Positions 1 to 9,073 are shown, counted from the first letter of the stretch. The stretch: DNA of 43,821 bases from Pseudoflavonifractor phocaeensis (GCF_021531375.1 NZ_JADYTU010000017.1:1-43821), one strand, 5' to 3'. The notes: generated by a model from the sequence alone, not told the origin. Numbers and translations: made by a program.

Positions 1-60
1 CCAAAAGGGGGAGGGATAAGCCCCCGCCCTACCAAGCCCTCGCCCTACATGAAACGATAA
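1..60. repeat. Edge of a dispersed GC-rich intergenic repeat
   Basis: The first ~60 bases are non-coding. They carry a run at 18-33 (AAGCCCCCGCCCTACC) that recurs exactly, in inverted orientation, at 37380-37395 inside the large intergenic element between fmt and rsmB. A degenerate second unit (AAGCCCTCGCCCTACA) follows at 34-49. I read this as the end of another copy of the same repeat family, cut by the window edge. The shared run is short, so chance cannot be excluded. Confidence 0.45.
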
Positions 61-95
61 ACTAAAATTTATCTCATAGGAAAGGAGGCGGGCCC

Positions 96-3000
96 ATGGC
101 TTTTCCGCTGACAGAGGAACAACGAAAGATCGTCGACGACCGGGGAGGAGAGCTGCTGGTGTCCGCCGCCGCCGGGTCGGGCAAGACCCGGGTGCTGGTG
201 GAGCGTCTACTGGACCGGGTGACCAAGGAGGGGCTGGACATCGACCGTTTCCTGGTCATCACCTATACCAAGGCCGCCGCCGCCGAGCTGCGTACCCGCA
301 TCGCCCAGGAGCTGTCGGCCCGTCTGGCCCAGCGGCCCAATGACCGCCATCTGCGCCGGCAGTCCACTCTGGTCTATCAGGCCCAGATCTCTACCATCCA
401 TTCCTTCTGCTCCGCCCTCCTGCGGGAGAGCGGCCATCTGCTGGACCTGGACCCGGACTTCCGACTGTGTGACGAGGGGGATGCCCAGGTCCTCATGGCC
501 CGCACGCTGGAGGAACTGCTGGATAAGCGGTACGAGGGCCTGGACCCGGACAGCCCCTTTGCCCAGCTGGCCGACACCCTGGCCGCAGGCCGGGACGACA
601 GCCGGCTGGCTCAGATCGTGCTGGACGTCTTCGGCCGGGTCCAGAGCCACCCGGACCCGGAGCGCTGGCTGGAGGAGCAGAAAAGAGTCTGGGACCTGGA
701 AGGAGTGACCGACCTGTCCCAGACCGCCTGGGGCGCTCTGCTGCTGGAAGAGGCCCGACGGACCGGGCGGAGCTGCCGGGACCGGCTGGCCCAGGCATTG
801 GCCCTGACGGTGGGAGACGAGCTGTTGGAGATGAACTACGGTCCCTCGCTCTCTGCCTCTCTGGAGGGCGTGGAGGCCTTCTTGGAGGCGGACGGCTGGG
901 ACGAGGCGGCCGCCCGGCTGCCCATCCTCTTCCCGGCAGCGGGACGAAAGAAAAAACGCTCCCGTGAGGTCAGCCCCATGGAGGAACAGGCGGCCGCCCT
1001 GGCGGGGGAGCGGATGAAGGCCATCCGGACCCGCTGCAAAAAGGCGCTGGACAAGACGGCGGAGCAGATTGCCGGGACCAGCGCCCTGCTGCTGGAGGAA
1101 CTGGCCCTGTCCCGGCCCGCCGTCCAGGCTCTGATGGACCTGGTGGTGGATTTCCAGAGGGCCTATGCCGCCGAGAAGCGCCGCCGGTCTCTGCTGGACT
1201 TCTCCGACCTGGAGCATTTCGCGGTCAAGCTCCTGGTGGACGGGGAGGGGCGGCCCACCACCCTGGCCCAGGCCTGGTCCGCCCGCTTTGAGGAGGTCCA
1301 GGTGGATGAGTACCAGGACACCAACCAGGTCCAGAACGCCATCTTTTCCGCCATCTCCGACGGAGGCAGAAAGCTGTTCCAGGTGGGGGACGTGAAGCAG
1401 TCCATCTACCGCTTCCGTCTGGCCGATCCCACCATCTTCCTGGACAAGTACCGACGCTTCGCCGACGGGGACCGGGCGGGGGAGGGGGAGCCCCGAAAGC
1501 GGGTGCTCTCCCGGAACTTCCGCTCCCGCCCACAGGTGTTGGAGGGGTGCAACGACCTGTTCCGGAACATCATGTCGGCTGAATTTGGAGAGCTGGACTA
1601 TACCGAGGATCAGGCGCTGGTCCCCGGGGCTTCCTTCCCCGGGGGGGAGGACTATGCCTTGGAGCTGGACGCCCTGGACCTGTCCTTCCTGGGGGACCTG
1701 GAGGGAGAGAAGGACAGCAAAGACCTGCTGGAGGCCCGGTTTGCCGCCCGGCGGATCCGGGAGCTGCTGTCCAAGCCCCTGATGATCCGGGGGGAGGAGG
1801 GACTGCGTCCGCTGCGCCCCTCCGACGTCATGATCCTGCTCCGCAGCCCCGGCAGCGTCCTGCACCACTACCTGCGGGCCCTGGGGGAGGAAGGCATCCC
1901 ATGGTCAGCCGACGGGGGCGGGGATTTCTTCGAGACCACCGAGGTCAACGTGGCCCTGGCCATGCTGCGGATCGTGGACAATCCCCGGCAGGACGTGCCC
2001 CTCATCGCCGTGCTGCGCTCCCCGGTGTTCGGGTTTTCCGGGGACAAGCTGGCCCTGCTCCGGGCGGACTGGGAGGGGGACTTCTATTCCGCACTGGTCC
2101 ACGCGGGAGAACAGGGGGACCCGGAGTGCCGGGACTTCCTGGACCAGTTGGCCGAGCTGCGCTTCGGAGCCGGGGACCGGACCTGCCGCCAGCTGATCTG
2201 GCATATCTATGAAAAGACCAACCTGCTGGGCATCTTCGGAGCCATGGAGGGCGGAGGCGAGCGGCAGGACAACCTGCTGTCCCTCTATGCCCTGGCCGGG
2301 CAGCTGGAGGAGTCGGGCTGCCGGACCCTGTTCCAGTTCCTGCTGCGCCTGGACCGGATGCGGGAGACCGGGGCCAAACTGTCTACCGCCGGACCGGGCC
2401 GGGAGGGGGAGGGCGTGTCCATCCTGTCCATCCACCGCTCCAAGGGTTTGGAGAAGCCGGTGGTGCTGGTGTGCGGCCTGAGCCGGAGGCTGAACCGGGA
2501 CGATCTGATGCGCCCGGTGCTGTTCCACCCCGTGCTGGGCGTGGGGCCCAAGGGCCTGGACCGGGAGCGGATGGTGGAGTACCCAACCTTGGCCCGGCAG
2601 GCGGTGGCCAGCCAGCTGGAGCGGGAGATGATGGCCGAGGAGCTGCGGCTGCTCTATGTGGCCATGACCCGGGCCCAGGAGAAGCTGATCCTGACGCTGG
2701 CCCTGCCTGAGGGAGTGCGAGCCCTGGAGCGGCTGGGGGAGGACCTGTCCGCCCCCGTGTCCCCCATGGCTCTGGAGAGCCAGCAGAACGTGGGAGCGTG
2801 GGTGCTGCTCCACGCCCTCACCCGGCCCGAGGCCGCCCCCCTGCGGGCCATGGCCGGCCTGGGGGATGTGGAATGCGGCCAGCTGGGCCCCGCCTGGGAC
2901 ATTCGCTGGGTGGAGGGCCTGCCGCTGAGCCAGGCGCAGGAGCGGCCCGGCCGTTTTGCCGATTTGCCGGCGGAGGAGCCGGAAGGGGAGACAGGGGACC

Positions 3001-3701
3001 TGGCCGCCCGGCTGTCCTGGCGCTATCCCTATCTGGCATGCGCCGACATCCCCTCCAAGCTCACCGCCACCCAGATCAAGGGCCGCCCCCTGGACCGGGA
3101 GGCGGCGGAGGAGGGCGCGCCGGTCCCGGAGCAGCGGGTGGAGCATCCACCCATCCACCGCCCGGATTTCCGGGGCGCGGAGAAGGAACTGAGTCCCTCC
3201 CAGCGGGGCACCGCCCTCCATCTGGCCATGCAGTACCTGCCGCTGACGGAGGATCACAGCCGGGAAGCCATCCGCAGGGAGCTGGAGCGCCTGGTGTCGG
3301 AAGGCTTCCTGACCCCGGCCCAGGGCAGCGCGGTGGAGCCGGAGCGGCTGGCCGCTTTCTTTGCCAGCCAGCTGGGGCGGGAGATGGCTGAGGCCAAGGA
3401 GTGCCGCCGGGAATTCAAATTTTCCCTCCTGGTGCCCGCCCGGGACTACTACCCGGAGGCGGAGGAGGGGGAGGAGGTCCTGCTCCAGGGCGTCATCGAC
3501 GCCTGGTTCGAGGGGGAGGCGGGCGTCACCGTGGTGGACTTCAAAAGCGACCGGGTGCGTCCCGGCGGCGAAGGGGAGCGGGCGGAGGAATACCGCCCCC
3601 AGCTGGAAGCGTACAGCCGGGCGCTGTCCGCAATCCTGGGCCGTCCGGTCCGCAGAAAGGTGCTGTGGTTCTTCGCCACGGACCGGGCCTGGGAGCTGTG
3701 A
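96..3701 (+). CDS. addA: AddA, ATP-dependent helicase/nuclease subunit A
   Basis: Large subunit of the AddAB helicase-nuclease, the Firmicutes counterpart of RecBCD, which resects double-strand breaks for RecA-dependent repair. The 1201-residue product is close to the usual AddA length. Visible motifs are Walker A GSGKT at residues 27-31, DEYQD near 404 (Walker B), GDVKQSIYRFR near 431, an SRNFRS motif, a SIHRSKGLE motif, a YVAMTRA motif, and a C-terminal RecB-type nuclease with a catalytic VVDFKSDR near 1146 followed by Y-x-x-Q-L-x-x-Y. The ATG is preceded by AGGAGG at 83-88 with 7-nt spacing. AddB normally lies just upstream, which here would be outside the window or displaced by the repeat at 1-60. 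It ends 2 bp from the convergent YlmC-like gene. Confidence 0.97.
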   Translation: MAFPLTEEQRKIVDDRGGELLVSAAAGSGKTRVLVERLLDRVTKEGLDIDRFLVITYTKAAAAELRTRIAQELSARLAQRPNDRHLRRQSTLVYQAQISTIHSFCSALLRESGHLLDLDPDFRLCDEGDAQVLMARTLEELLDKRYEGLDPDSPFAQLADTLAAGRDDSRLAQIVLDVFGRVQSHPDPERWLEEQKRVWDLEGVTDLSQTAWGALLLEEARRTGRSCRDRLAQALALTVGDELLEMNYGPSLSASLEGVEAFLEADGWDEAAARLPILFPAAGRKKKRSREVSPMEEQAAALAGERMKAIRTRCKKALDKTAEQIAGTSALLLEELALSRPAVQALMDLVVDFQRAYAAEKRRRSLLDFSDLEHFAVKLLVDGEGRPTTLAQAWSARFEEVQVDEYQDTNQVQNAIFSAISDGGRKLFQVGDVKQSIYRFRLADPTIFLDKYRRFADGDRAGEGEPRKRVLSRNFRSRPQVLEGCNDLFRNIMSAEFGELDYTEDQALVPGASFPGGEDYALELDALDLSFLGDLEGEKDSKDLLEARFAARRIRELLSKPLMIRGEEGLRPLRPSDVMILLRSPGSVLHHYLRALGEEGIPWSADGGGDFFETTEVNVALAMLRIVDNPRQDVPLIAVLRSPVFGFSGDKLALLRADWEGDFYSALVHAGEQGDPECRDFLDQLAELRFGAGDRTCRQLIWHIYEKTNLLGIFGAMEGGGERQDNLLSLYALAGQLEESGCRTLFQFLLRLDRMRETGAKLSTAGPGREGEGVSILSIHRSKGLEKPVVLVCGLSRRLNRDDLMRPVLFHPVLGVGPKGLDRERMVEYPTLARQAVASQLEREMMAEELRLLYVAMTRAQEKLILTLALPEGVRALERLGEDLSAPVSPMALESQQNVGAWVLLHALTRPEAAPLRAMAGLGDVECGQLGPAWDIRWVEGLPLSQAQERPGRFADLPAEEPEGETGDLAARLSWRYPYLACADIPSKLTATQIKGRPLDREAAEEGAPVPEQRVEHPPIHRPDFRGAEKELSPSQRGTALHLAMQYLPLTEDHSREAIRRELERLVSEGFLTPAQGSAVEPERLAAFFASQLGREMAEAKECRREFKFSLLVPARDYYPEAEEGEEVLLQGVIDAWFEGEAGVTVVDFKSDRVRPGGEGERAEEYRPQLEAYSRALSAILGRPVRRKVLWFFATDRAWEL

Positions 3702-3703
3702 GC

Positions 3704-3964
3704 CTATCCCTCGGGCAGGACCCCGGCGGGAGCTGCTTCCACCAGGATGATGTCGTCTCCGAACCGGCGCACCGAGTCCCAGGGAACGCGGCGGTCCGCC
3801 TCCCGGCCCAGCAGGCCGAAGAGTCTGCGCCGGCCGGGGATGATCAGCGTTGTGATCCGTCCGTCCGCAAGGTCCAGCTCCATATCCCCCACATAGCCCA
3901 GACGGCTGCCGTCTGAGACGCTGATGACCTCCTTGTAGCGAAGCTCCTCTACCCGTGTTTCCAT
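3704..3964 (-). CDS. YlmC/YmxH-family PRC-barrel sporulation protein
   Basis: An 86-residue PRC-barrel protein of the YlmC/YmxH family. It shows the typical pattern: an N-terminal RYKEVISVSDGSRLGYVGD strand, a central acidic DLADGRITTLIIPG stretch, and then VPWDSVRRFGDDIILV. The family is widespread in endospore formers and is annotated as sporulation-linked, but its molecular role is not established. The ATG has GGGAGGG upstream on the minus strand. The gene is convergent with addA (2-bp gap, no terminator between them) and sits downstream of the ABC-importer terminator, so it probably has its own promoter, which I could not pinpoint. Confidence 0.85.
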   Translation of the reverse strand: METRVEELRYKEVISVSDGSRLGYVGDMELDLADGRITTLIIPGRRRLFGLLGREADRRVPWDSVRRFGDDIILVEAAPAGVLPEG

Positions 3965-4041
3965 ACTTCACCCTCCCATGCTCAAACTGGTTTCAGCTTA
4001 TGCGGGGAGGGGGACGTCCTATGCGGTCGGGAGAAAATTGA

Positions 4042-4083
4042 GAAAACAGAGCAGGGCCCGCCGGGTGATCCCGGCGGGTCCTG
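4042..4083 (-). terminator. Intrinsic terminator of the betaine-type ABC operon
   Basis: A 14-bp stem (4052-4065 with 4070-4083, one G-T pair, 4-nt loop) lies just after the last importer gene. Read on the minus strand, the stem is followed by CTCTGTTTTC, giving a modest U-run. Confidence 0.8.
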
Positions 4084-4093
4084 TTCGTATGTG

Positions 4094-5626
4094 TCAGTTG
4101 TCCAGTAGGCCCCGTTCCACCAGAAAGTCATGGGCGGTCTGTTCCACGGTCTGCCCCTCCACGTCCACGGCGTAGGTAAGGGCGACCATGGCCTCGTTGT
4201 CCACCTGGCCGGTGAGCAGCTCCAGCACGTCCTCCAGATTGGGGGCGGCCTCATAAAACCGCTCGAACAGGTCGTCCCGGATCAGGAAGGCGCCGTTGTA
4301 CTCGGGGAAGAAGGAGCGGTCGTCCTCCAGAATGGTGAGGTTGGCCCGCTTGTTCAGACCGTCGGTGGCGTAGACCACCATGACCTCGAAGGCTCCCTCC
4401 TCCACGGCGTTGTACTTCAGCGCCGCGTCCAGGGGAATGCATTCCTTGAAGTTCAGTCCGTAGAAGTCCACGAAGGACTGGTACTTCATGCTGCCTTCGG
4501 CTGTGAAAAACTCATGCTCGCCGCCCAGACGCAGCTGGGGAGCGCAGGCGGCCAGATCGCTGATGGTCTTGACTGCGTATTGTTCCACAACCTCCTGGGT
4601 GACCCCCAGGGCGTAGGTGTTGTCCAGACCTACTTTGCCCATGAGGTGCAGTCCCTCCCGGGCGCTGACTTCCCGGTTCACAAAGTCGTACAGACTCTCA
4701 CCCTCCGGCACGTCGGTGACATCCAGCTTCAAGAAGGTGGTCAGCACCGTGCCGTCATAGCTGAACATCAGGTCGCAGCTGGGGGAGTCCCCCCGCAGGG
4801 AATTGTAGTTGTTCACCTGGGTCATCTGGTCCCGGATCTCCACCGTCAGGTCCGTTTTGTCCTCTACCAGCTGTTTGACCATGCTGTGCATCAGCTTGAC
4901 CTCGGAGTAGTCCCCGTCATAGAGGACCAGCTTGCCTTCGGTGCTTGCGGGGACCAGCATGGAGACGATGAGGGCCACCGAGGCGGCGGCCAGGGCCGCG
5001 CCACCGGTCCACTTGGCCCAGTCGGGGAGCTTTTTATGGGTCCGGCTGTTGAGCCGCCGCTCCGTCCAGCCCATAATCAGGTCCAGCACCAGGGCCATGA
5101 CCATAAGGGCCAGGGTGCCCAACAGGATCAGCTCCATGTTCCGGCGGCGGATGCCGCTGTTGATGATGCTGCCGATGCCGCCCCCGCCCACTGAGGCGGC
5201 AAAGACGGCGGTGCCGATGGCGTTGACCACGGCGATTCGGATGCCGGTGAACAGCATGGGCATGGCCAGGGGCAGCTCCACATGGAGCAGGCGGTAGGCC
5301 TGGGTCATCCCCATGCCGGTGGCCGCCTCCTTTAGGTGGGGGGACACCTGAGACAGCCCCAGGCTGGTGTTACGGACGATGGGGAGAAGGGAGTAGAGGG
5401 CCAGACCAATCATGACAGTGGGCTTGCCCGGTCCCATGACTACCATGATGATGCCCAGCAGGGCCAGGGCGGGAGTGGTCTGGATCAGGTCCACCACCCG
5501 CAGGATGACCTTGCCCGCCCGGGGAAACAGGTAGGACAGCAGGCCCAGGGGAACGCCCACCCCAACGGCGATGACCAGGGAGGACAGCACCAGGAGCAGG
5601 TGCTCCCATACCATGGCAAAGGTCAT
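4094..5626 (-). CDS. Glycine betaine/choline-type ABC importer, permease-substrate-binding fusion
   Basis: A 510-residue fusion. The N-terminal ~210 residues form an OpuBB/OpuCB-type permease with several membrane helices and the EAA loop (KEAATGMGM...LP). After one further transmembrane segment near residues 210-235, which tethers the rest to the outer face, the C-terminal ~270 residues form an OpuAC-type substrate-binding domain (starting KLVLYDGDYSEVKLM). Such fusions are known in the OpuF/OpuC-like quaternary-ammonium importers. The start overlaps the end of the preceding permease by 4 bp (ATGA on the minus strand), implying translational coupling. The substrate (glycine betaine, choline or carnitine) cannot be fixed from sequence alone. 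It is the last gene of a three-gene operon. Confidence 0.92.
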   Translation of the reverse strand: MTFAMVWEHLLLVLSSLVIAVGVGVPLGLLSYLFPRAGKVILRVVDLIQTTPALALLGIIMVVMGPGKPTVMIGLALYSLLPIVRNTSLGLSQVSPHLKEAATGMGMTQAYRLLHVELPLAMPMLFTGIRIAVVNAIGTAVFAASVGGGGIGSIINSGIRRRNMELILLGTLALMVMALVLDLIMGWTERRLNSRTHKKLPDWAKWTGGAALAAASVALIVSMLVPASTEGKLVLYDGDYSEVKLMHSMVKQLVEDKTDLTVEIRDQMTQVNNYNSLRGDSPSCDLMFSYDGTVLTTFLKLDVTDVPEGESLYDFVNREVSAREGLHLMGKVGLDNTYALGVTQEVVEQYAVKTISDLAACAPQLRLGGEHEFFTAEGSMKYQSFVDFYGLNFKECIPLDAALKYNAVEEGAFEVMVVYATDGLNKRANLTILEDDRSFFPEYNGAFLIRDDLFERFYEAAPNLEDVLELLTGQVDNEAMVALTYAVDVEGQTVEQTAHDFLVERGLLDN

Positions 5627-6255
5627 CCCTCATCCCCCCTTTTCCGCAGGCCCCGGGGGACCACATGGCGCTGGAGAATATCCACCAGCGTGCCCAGAAT
5701 GAAAGCCAGAAGGGCGGCGGGGATGGCCCCCTGGAGGATCAGGGCATTGTTGTTGGAGCTGACTCCTTTGTAGATAAAATCGCCCAGGCCGCCCAGACCG
5801 ATCATGGCGGCCACCACGGCCCAGCTGACGGTGTAGACGGTGGCGATGCGCAGACCGCCGATGATGGTGGGCATGGCCAGGGGAAGCTCCACCAGCATCA
5901 GCCGCTGGAAGTGGTTCATGCCGCAGCCCCGGGCCGCCTCCTTATACTGGTCGTCTACCTCGTTCAGTCCAGTGAAGGTGTTTTTCAATACCGGGAACAT
6001 GGCGTAGACAGACAGGGCGGTGAGTACGGTGGCGGGCTGCCGGCCCAGATAGAGAAACAGCACGCCGATAAAGACGATGCCGGGAATGGTGTTCAGCACC
6101 GACAGTACCGGCAGGATATATTTGGACAGCTTGGGCGTCCGGGTGAACAGAATGCCCAACGCCACACCCAGGACGAAGCCGATGGAGACAGAGAACAGGG
6201 TATAGCCCAGATGGATGAGTACCGCATGGAGAATGGCGGACAGGTCGATCTTCAT
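5623..6255 (-). CDS. Glycine betaine/choline-type ABC transporter permease
   Basis: A 210-residue inner-membrane permease of the OpuBB/OpuCB family with about five hydrophobic segments and the conserved cytoplasmic loop KEAARGCGMNHFQRLMLVELPLA, which docks on the ATPase. It is a stand-alone permease paired with the permease domain of the next gene, so the complex probably uses two different permease chains. It starts 4 bp after the ATPase stop and ends overlapping the fusion gene by 4 bp, so all three genes form one transcript. Assigned by family recognition; the substrate is inferred. Confidence 0.92.
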   Translation of the reverse strand: MKIDLSAILHAVLIHLGYTLFSVSIGFVLGVALGILFTRTPKLSKYILPVLSVLNTIPGIVFIGVLFLYLGRQPATVLTALSVYAMFPVLKNTFTGLNEVDDQYKEAARGCGMNHFQRLMLVELPLAMPTIIGGLRIATVYTVSWAVVAAMIGLGGLGDFIYKGVSSNNNALILQGAIPAALLAFILGTLVDILQRHVVPRGLRKRGDEG

Positions 6256-6259
6256 CCCA

Positions 6260-7372
6260 TCACCCCCACAAATGCTCCGCCATGGCGGAGGCCATGCTGG
6301 TTTTGGTGATGATGCCGGCCACCGTCTGGTCCTCGTTGAGCACCACCAGATAGGGGAAGCCGCTGGAGACCAGTTGGTCGAAGCAGTCCTTGGCGTTGTC
6401 GCTGGCCATCACGGTGGGGGTGGTGCAGCGGACCAGAGGGCCGATGGTCTTGACTACATGGCCGGTGAGGCGGATGTCGGCGATGGACACGGTGCCCTGG
6501 TACCGCTTCTGGTCGTCCACCACCAGCAGGGTGTCCACGTTGTGGTGCTGCATCCGGCTGACGCACTCGTGGATGCCCCGGTCCTGACCCACGGTGATGA
6601 TGCCGGTGCGCATAAAGTCGGCGGCGGTCATGTCGGCGGGAGCGGAGGCGGGCAGATGCTTGCCCAAAAATTCCCGGACCTGCTCGGTGGCGGGGTGCTC
6701 CAGCATCTCCTCCGGGGGCGCCATCTGGACGATGCGGCCCTTGTCCATGAAGACGATGACGTCGGCCAGATCCAAAGCCTCCTCCATGTCGTGAGTGACG
6801 AAGATGATGGTCTTGTTCAGCCGCTGCTGGAGGTTTTTGACCTCCAGTTGGAGAGAACGCCGGGTCATGGGGTCCAGGGCGCTGAAGGGCTCATCCATCA
6901 GTACGATGGGCGGCGAGGCGGCCAGGGCCCGGAGGATGCCGATGCGCTGCTGCTGGCCGCCGGACAGCTCCGAGGGGTACTTGTGGGCGTACTTCTCATA
7001 GGGCATATCCACCATGGCAAGCATATCCCGTACGAGCTGTTCGTTTTTTTCCTTGGGGTACTTGAGCAGTTTGGGTACCACGCAGATGTTCTGGGCCACC
7101 GTCATGTTGGGGAACAGGCCGATCTGCTGGATCACATAGCCGATGTGGCGGCGCAGCTCATAGCGGTCCGTGGCCGCGATGTCCTGGCCGTTCAGGTAGA
7201 TGTGGCCGCTGTCCGGCTGGATCAGCCGGTTGATCATCTTCAGCGTGGTGGTCTTGCCGCAGCCGGAGGGGCCGATAAAGACGGCGAACTGTCCCTCGTC
7301 AATCTCAAAATTCAGGTCGTGTAAAATGGTCTGGCTGCCGTAGGACATGGATACGTGCTCAAATCGAAGCAA
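6260..7372 (-). CDS. opuCA: Betaine/choline-type ABC transporter ATPase with CBS domains (OpuCA-like)
   Basis: The ATPase of a quaternary-ammonium/betaine importer. It has Walker A GPSGCGKTT, a Q-loop (VIQQIG), signature LSGGQQQR, Walker B IVLMDEPF, and the H-switch FVTHDMEEA. The C-terminal ~120 residues form a pair of CBS domains, which in OpuA-type systems sense ionic strength or nucleotides such as c-di-AMP. I chose the TTG at 7370-7372 because AAAGGAGG stands 5 nt upstream and the protein then begins LRFEHVSMSYG as in homologues, giving 370 residues. A longer in-frame reading to 7447 lacks a ribosome-binding site and runs through the leader hairpins. A c-di-AMP link is plausible (cdaA lies in this window) but unproven. 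Confidence 0.93.
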   Translation of the reverse strand: MLRFEHVSMSYGSQTILHDLNFEIDEGQFAVFIGPSGCGKTTTLKMINRLIQPDSGHIYLNGQDIAATDRYELRRHIGYVIQQIGLFPNMTVAQNICVVPKLLKYPKEKNEQLVRDMLAMVDMPYEKYAHKYPSELSGGQQQRIGILRALAASPPIVLMDEPFSALDPMTRRSLQLEVKNLQQRLNKTIIFVTHDMEEALDLADVIVFMDKGRIVQMAPPEEMLEHPATEQVREFLGKHLPASAPADMTAADFMRTGIITVGQDRGIHECVSRMQHHNVDTLLVVDDQKRYQGTVSIADIRLTGHVVKTIGPLVRCTTPTVMASDNAKDCFDQLVSSGFPYLVVLNEDQTVAGIITKTSMASAMAEHLWG

Positions 7373-7566
7373 AATGACCTCCTTTTCCTGTGGGCGCGGA
7401 GATATGACAGCGCCCGGGGTGAGCGGGGAACCCCGTCCGGACCGCACCCGGACGGGGGGATTTTACTCTCCGGAAAAAAGAGTAAAATATGGCCCGCGGC
7501 AAGTCCGGTCATCCAAAAAATGGATGAAGTTTCCTAACCACGGGTGTGATACATGGTATTATCTGT
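7373..7566 (-). promoter_or_regulatory. Long structured 5' leader of the ABC importer operon
   Basis: About 195 nt separate the predicted transcription start from the TTG start codon, and no small ORF is convincing there. In the minus transcript I see three inverted repeats: CATCCA/TGGATG around 7512-7528, a perfect 10-bp repeat 7479-7488/7460-7469 (loop 10 nt), and a perfect 10-bp GC-rich repeat 7448-7457/7431-7440 (loop 7 nt). None is followed by a U-run, so they are not ordinary terminators. They may control mRNA stability or translation of opuCA, but no known riboswitch class was recognised. Confidence 0.5.
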
Positions 7567-7572
7567 AAAAAT

Positions 7573-7601
7573 AGTATACATTTTACCGGCAATAAAGTCA
7601 A
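7573..7601 (-). promoter_or_regulatory. Sigma-A type promoter for the ABC importer operon
   Basis: On the minus strand TTGACT (7596-7601) and TATACT (7573-7578) are separated by exactly 17 bp. Each hexamer matches consensus at 5 of 6 positions. The rest of the gap, 7602-7755, holds AT-rich sequence leading to the divergent glycosyltransferase gene; no strong plus-strand promoter could be fixed there. Confidence 0.75.
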
Positions 7602-7755
7602 ATAAACAAAATGTGAATAAATGCCGAAGGGCGTCAGACGGGGAGGAACGGAGGGGGGCAAATTTAAAAATCTCTTCATGAAATCTTAATCGTTCTCCCG
7701 ACTTGTCCTTAACAAAGCTCTGGTAGGATTGGGACAAGAACAGGAGGGATGACAT

Positions 7756-9021
7756 ATGGAATGGTTCTATTCCGCCGCCGCGGCGCTGTCCGCTCTGATC
7801 TGCCTGGGGATCACCCTGTGGGGCGGCTGCTATCTGGTCACGGGGGTGATGTCCTGGAAACGGCCGGAGGACTACGGCTGGCACCCCGCCCGGACCCGGT
7901 TCGCCGTCCTCATCGCCGCCCGGAACGAGGAACTGGTCATCGGGCCCCTCATCAACAGTCTGCTGACCCAGGACTACCCGGCGGAATTCTATGACATCTG
8001 GGTCATCCCCAACAACTGCACCGACAACACGGCCCTGGCCGCCGCCGGCTTCGGGGCGAAGGTGCTGGAGTGCACAGTGCCGGTAAAGACCAAGGGGGAG
8101 GTGCTGCGCTTCGCCTATCGCCGGCTCCGGGGCCGGGCCTACGACGCCTACTGTGTCTTTGACGCGGACAATCTGGCGGACCGGCGTTTTCTGGCCGAGA
8201 TGAACAACGCTTTCCAGTCCGGGGCCCGGGTGGCCCAGGGCTACCGGGACAGCAAGAACCCCTACGATTCCCTGATTTCCGGCTGTTACTCCATCTATTA
8301 CTGGATGATGGACCGGTTCCACAACGGCGGAAAGGCGGGGATGGGGCTGTCCGCCATGGTCAACGGCACCGGCTTCATGGTGTCCGGCGAGACTCTGGAG
8401 CGCCTGGGAGGGTGGAACACCGGGACCATCAGCGAGGATCTGGAGCTGACCGCCCAGTGCGTTCTGGCGGGGGAGCGGGTCCATTGGGTCCCTAAGGCTA
8501 TAACCTATGACGAACAGCCCCTGGATTATGCCCAGTCCGTGGTCCAGCGCCGCCGCTGGTCCAGCGGTACGCTCCAGGTGGCGGAGAACTACTTGGGCCG
8601 GGTCGGCGGGGAACTGGGGACGCCCGGGCGGACCCTGGCGCTGACGGACCTGGGGACTACGCTACTCATCCCTGCTTACCAGGTGGCGGCCGCGGCGGGG
8701 CTGGCGGTCTCCCTTCTGGCGGCCTGCCTGGGCTGCCGGGCACTGGAGCAGGTCCCCGCCGCCCTCTGCGGGACGCTGCTGATGAACCTGGCGGCCACCG
8801 CCCTGGGTTCCACTCTGGCGGCGGCCCTGGTGCTGACGGCGGAGAGAAAATGGGACAGGCGGATGGTTGGCAGCCTGCTGGTGTACTGGCTGTTCCTGCT
8901 GTCCTGGCTGCCCATCACCCTGGGCAGCTTTTGGAAAAAGACCACGGTGTGGGAGGAGATCAGGCATACCCGCAACGTGGCTCCCGAGGGCTTTGCACGG
9001 GAACGGGCCGCCGCGCGGTAA
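7756..9021 (+). CDS. Membrane-bound family 2 glycosyltransferase
   Basis: A 421-residue processive-type GT2 enzyme. One transmembrane helix (about residues 5-30) is followed by the catalytic domain: FAVLIAARNEE nucleotide-binding start, FDADN (DxD-like metal site, near 135), GTGFMVSG acceptor region, SEDLELT and the QRRRW (QxxRW) motif near 258. Three or four C-terminal membrane helices follow. This architecture is that of cellulose/hyaluronan/poly-GlcNAc synthases and their relatives, but the donor and polymer cannot be told from sequence. The ATG has AGGAGG at 7742-7747. It is monocistronic, divergent from the ABC operon, and ends at a bidirectional terminator. Confidence 0.9.
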   Translation: MEWFYSAAAALSALICLGITLWGGCYLVTGVMSWKRPEDYGWHPARTRFAVLIAARNEELVIGPLINSLLTQDYPAEFYDIWVIPNNCTDNTALAAAGFGAKVLECTVPVKTKGEVLRFAYRRLRGRAYDAYCVFDADNLADRRFLAEMNNAFQSGARVAQGYRDSKNPYDSLISGCYSIYYWMMDRFHNGGKAGMGLSAMVNGTGFMVSGETLERLGGWNTGTISEDLELTAQCVLAGERVHWVPKAITYDEQPLDYAQSVVQRRRWSSGTLQVAENYLGRVGGELGTPGRTLALTDLGTTLLIPAYQVAAAAGLAVSLLAACLGCRALEQVPAALCGTLLMNLAATALGSTLAAALVLTAERKWDRRMVGSLLVYWLFLLSWLPITLGSFWKKTTVWEEIRHTRNVAPEGFARERAAAR

Positions 9022-9033
9022 TTTAAGACACGA

Positions 9034-9072
9034 AAAAACAGGACCACCCGCTCTGCGGGTGGTCCTGTTTTT
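9034..9072. terminator. Bidirectional intrinsic terminator
   Basis: A near-perfect stem (A-run, CAGGACCACCCGC, 3-nt loop, GCGGGTGGTCCTG, T-run) lies between the convergent glycosyltransferase and rubredoxin genes. The flanking A and T runs make it work in both directions. Confidence 0.92.
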
Positions 9073-9073
9073 G

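Noticed and set aside
1905-3971. Very long antisense ORF (688 codons) opposite addA and its 3' end
   Set aside because: GC-rich coding DNA leaves antisense frames open. The translation is Gly/Pro/Gln/Arg-rich without domains, and it also runs across the opposing YlmC-like gene. addA explains the region.
3704-7447. Plus-strand ORFs opposite the ABC importer genes (for example 4130-5194, 6215-7324)
   Set aside because: They are His/Gly/Gln-rich antisense readings of recognised transporter genes; no homology-like motifs or start signals.
7702-7738. Inverted repeat CTTGTCC...GGACAAG before the glycosyltransferase gene
   Set aside because: Arms of only 7 bp with 23 bp between them and no match to a known operator; expected by chance in a gap this size.
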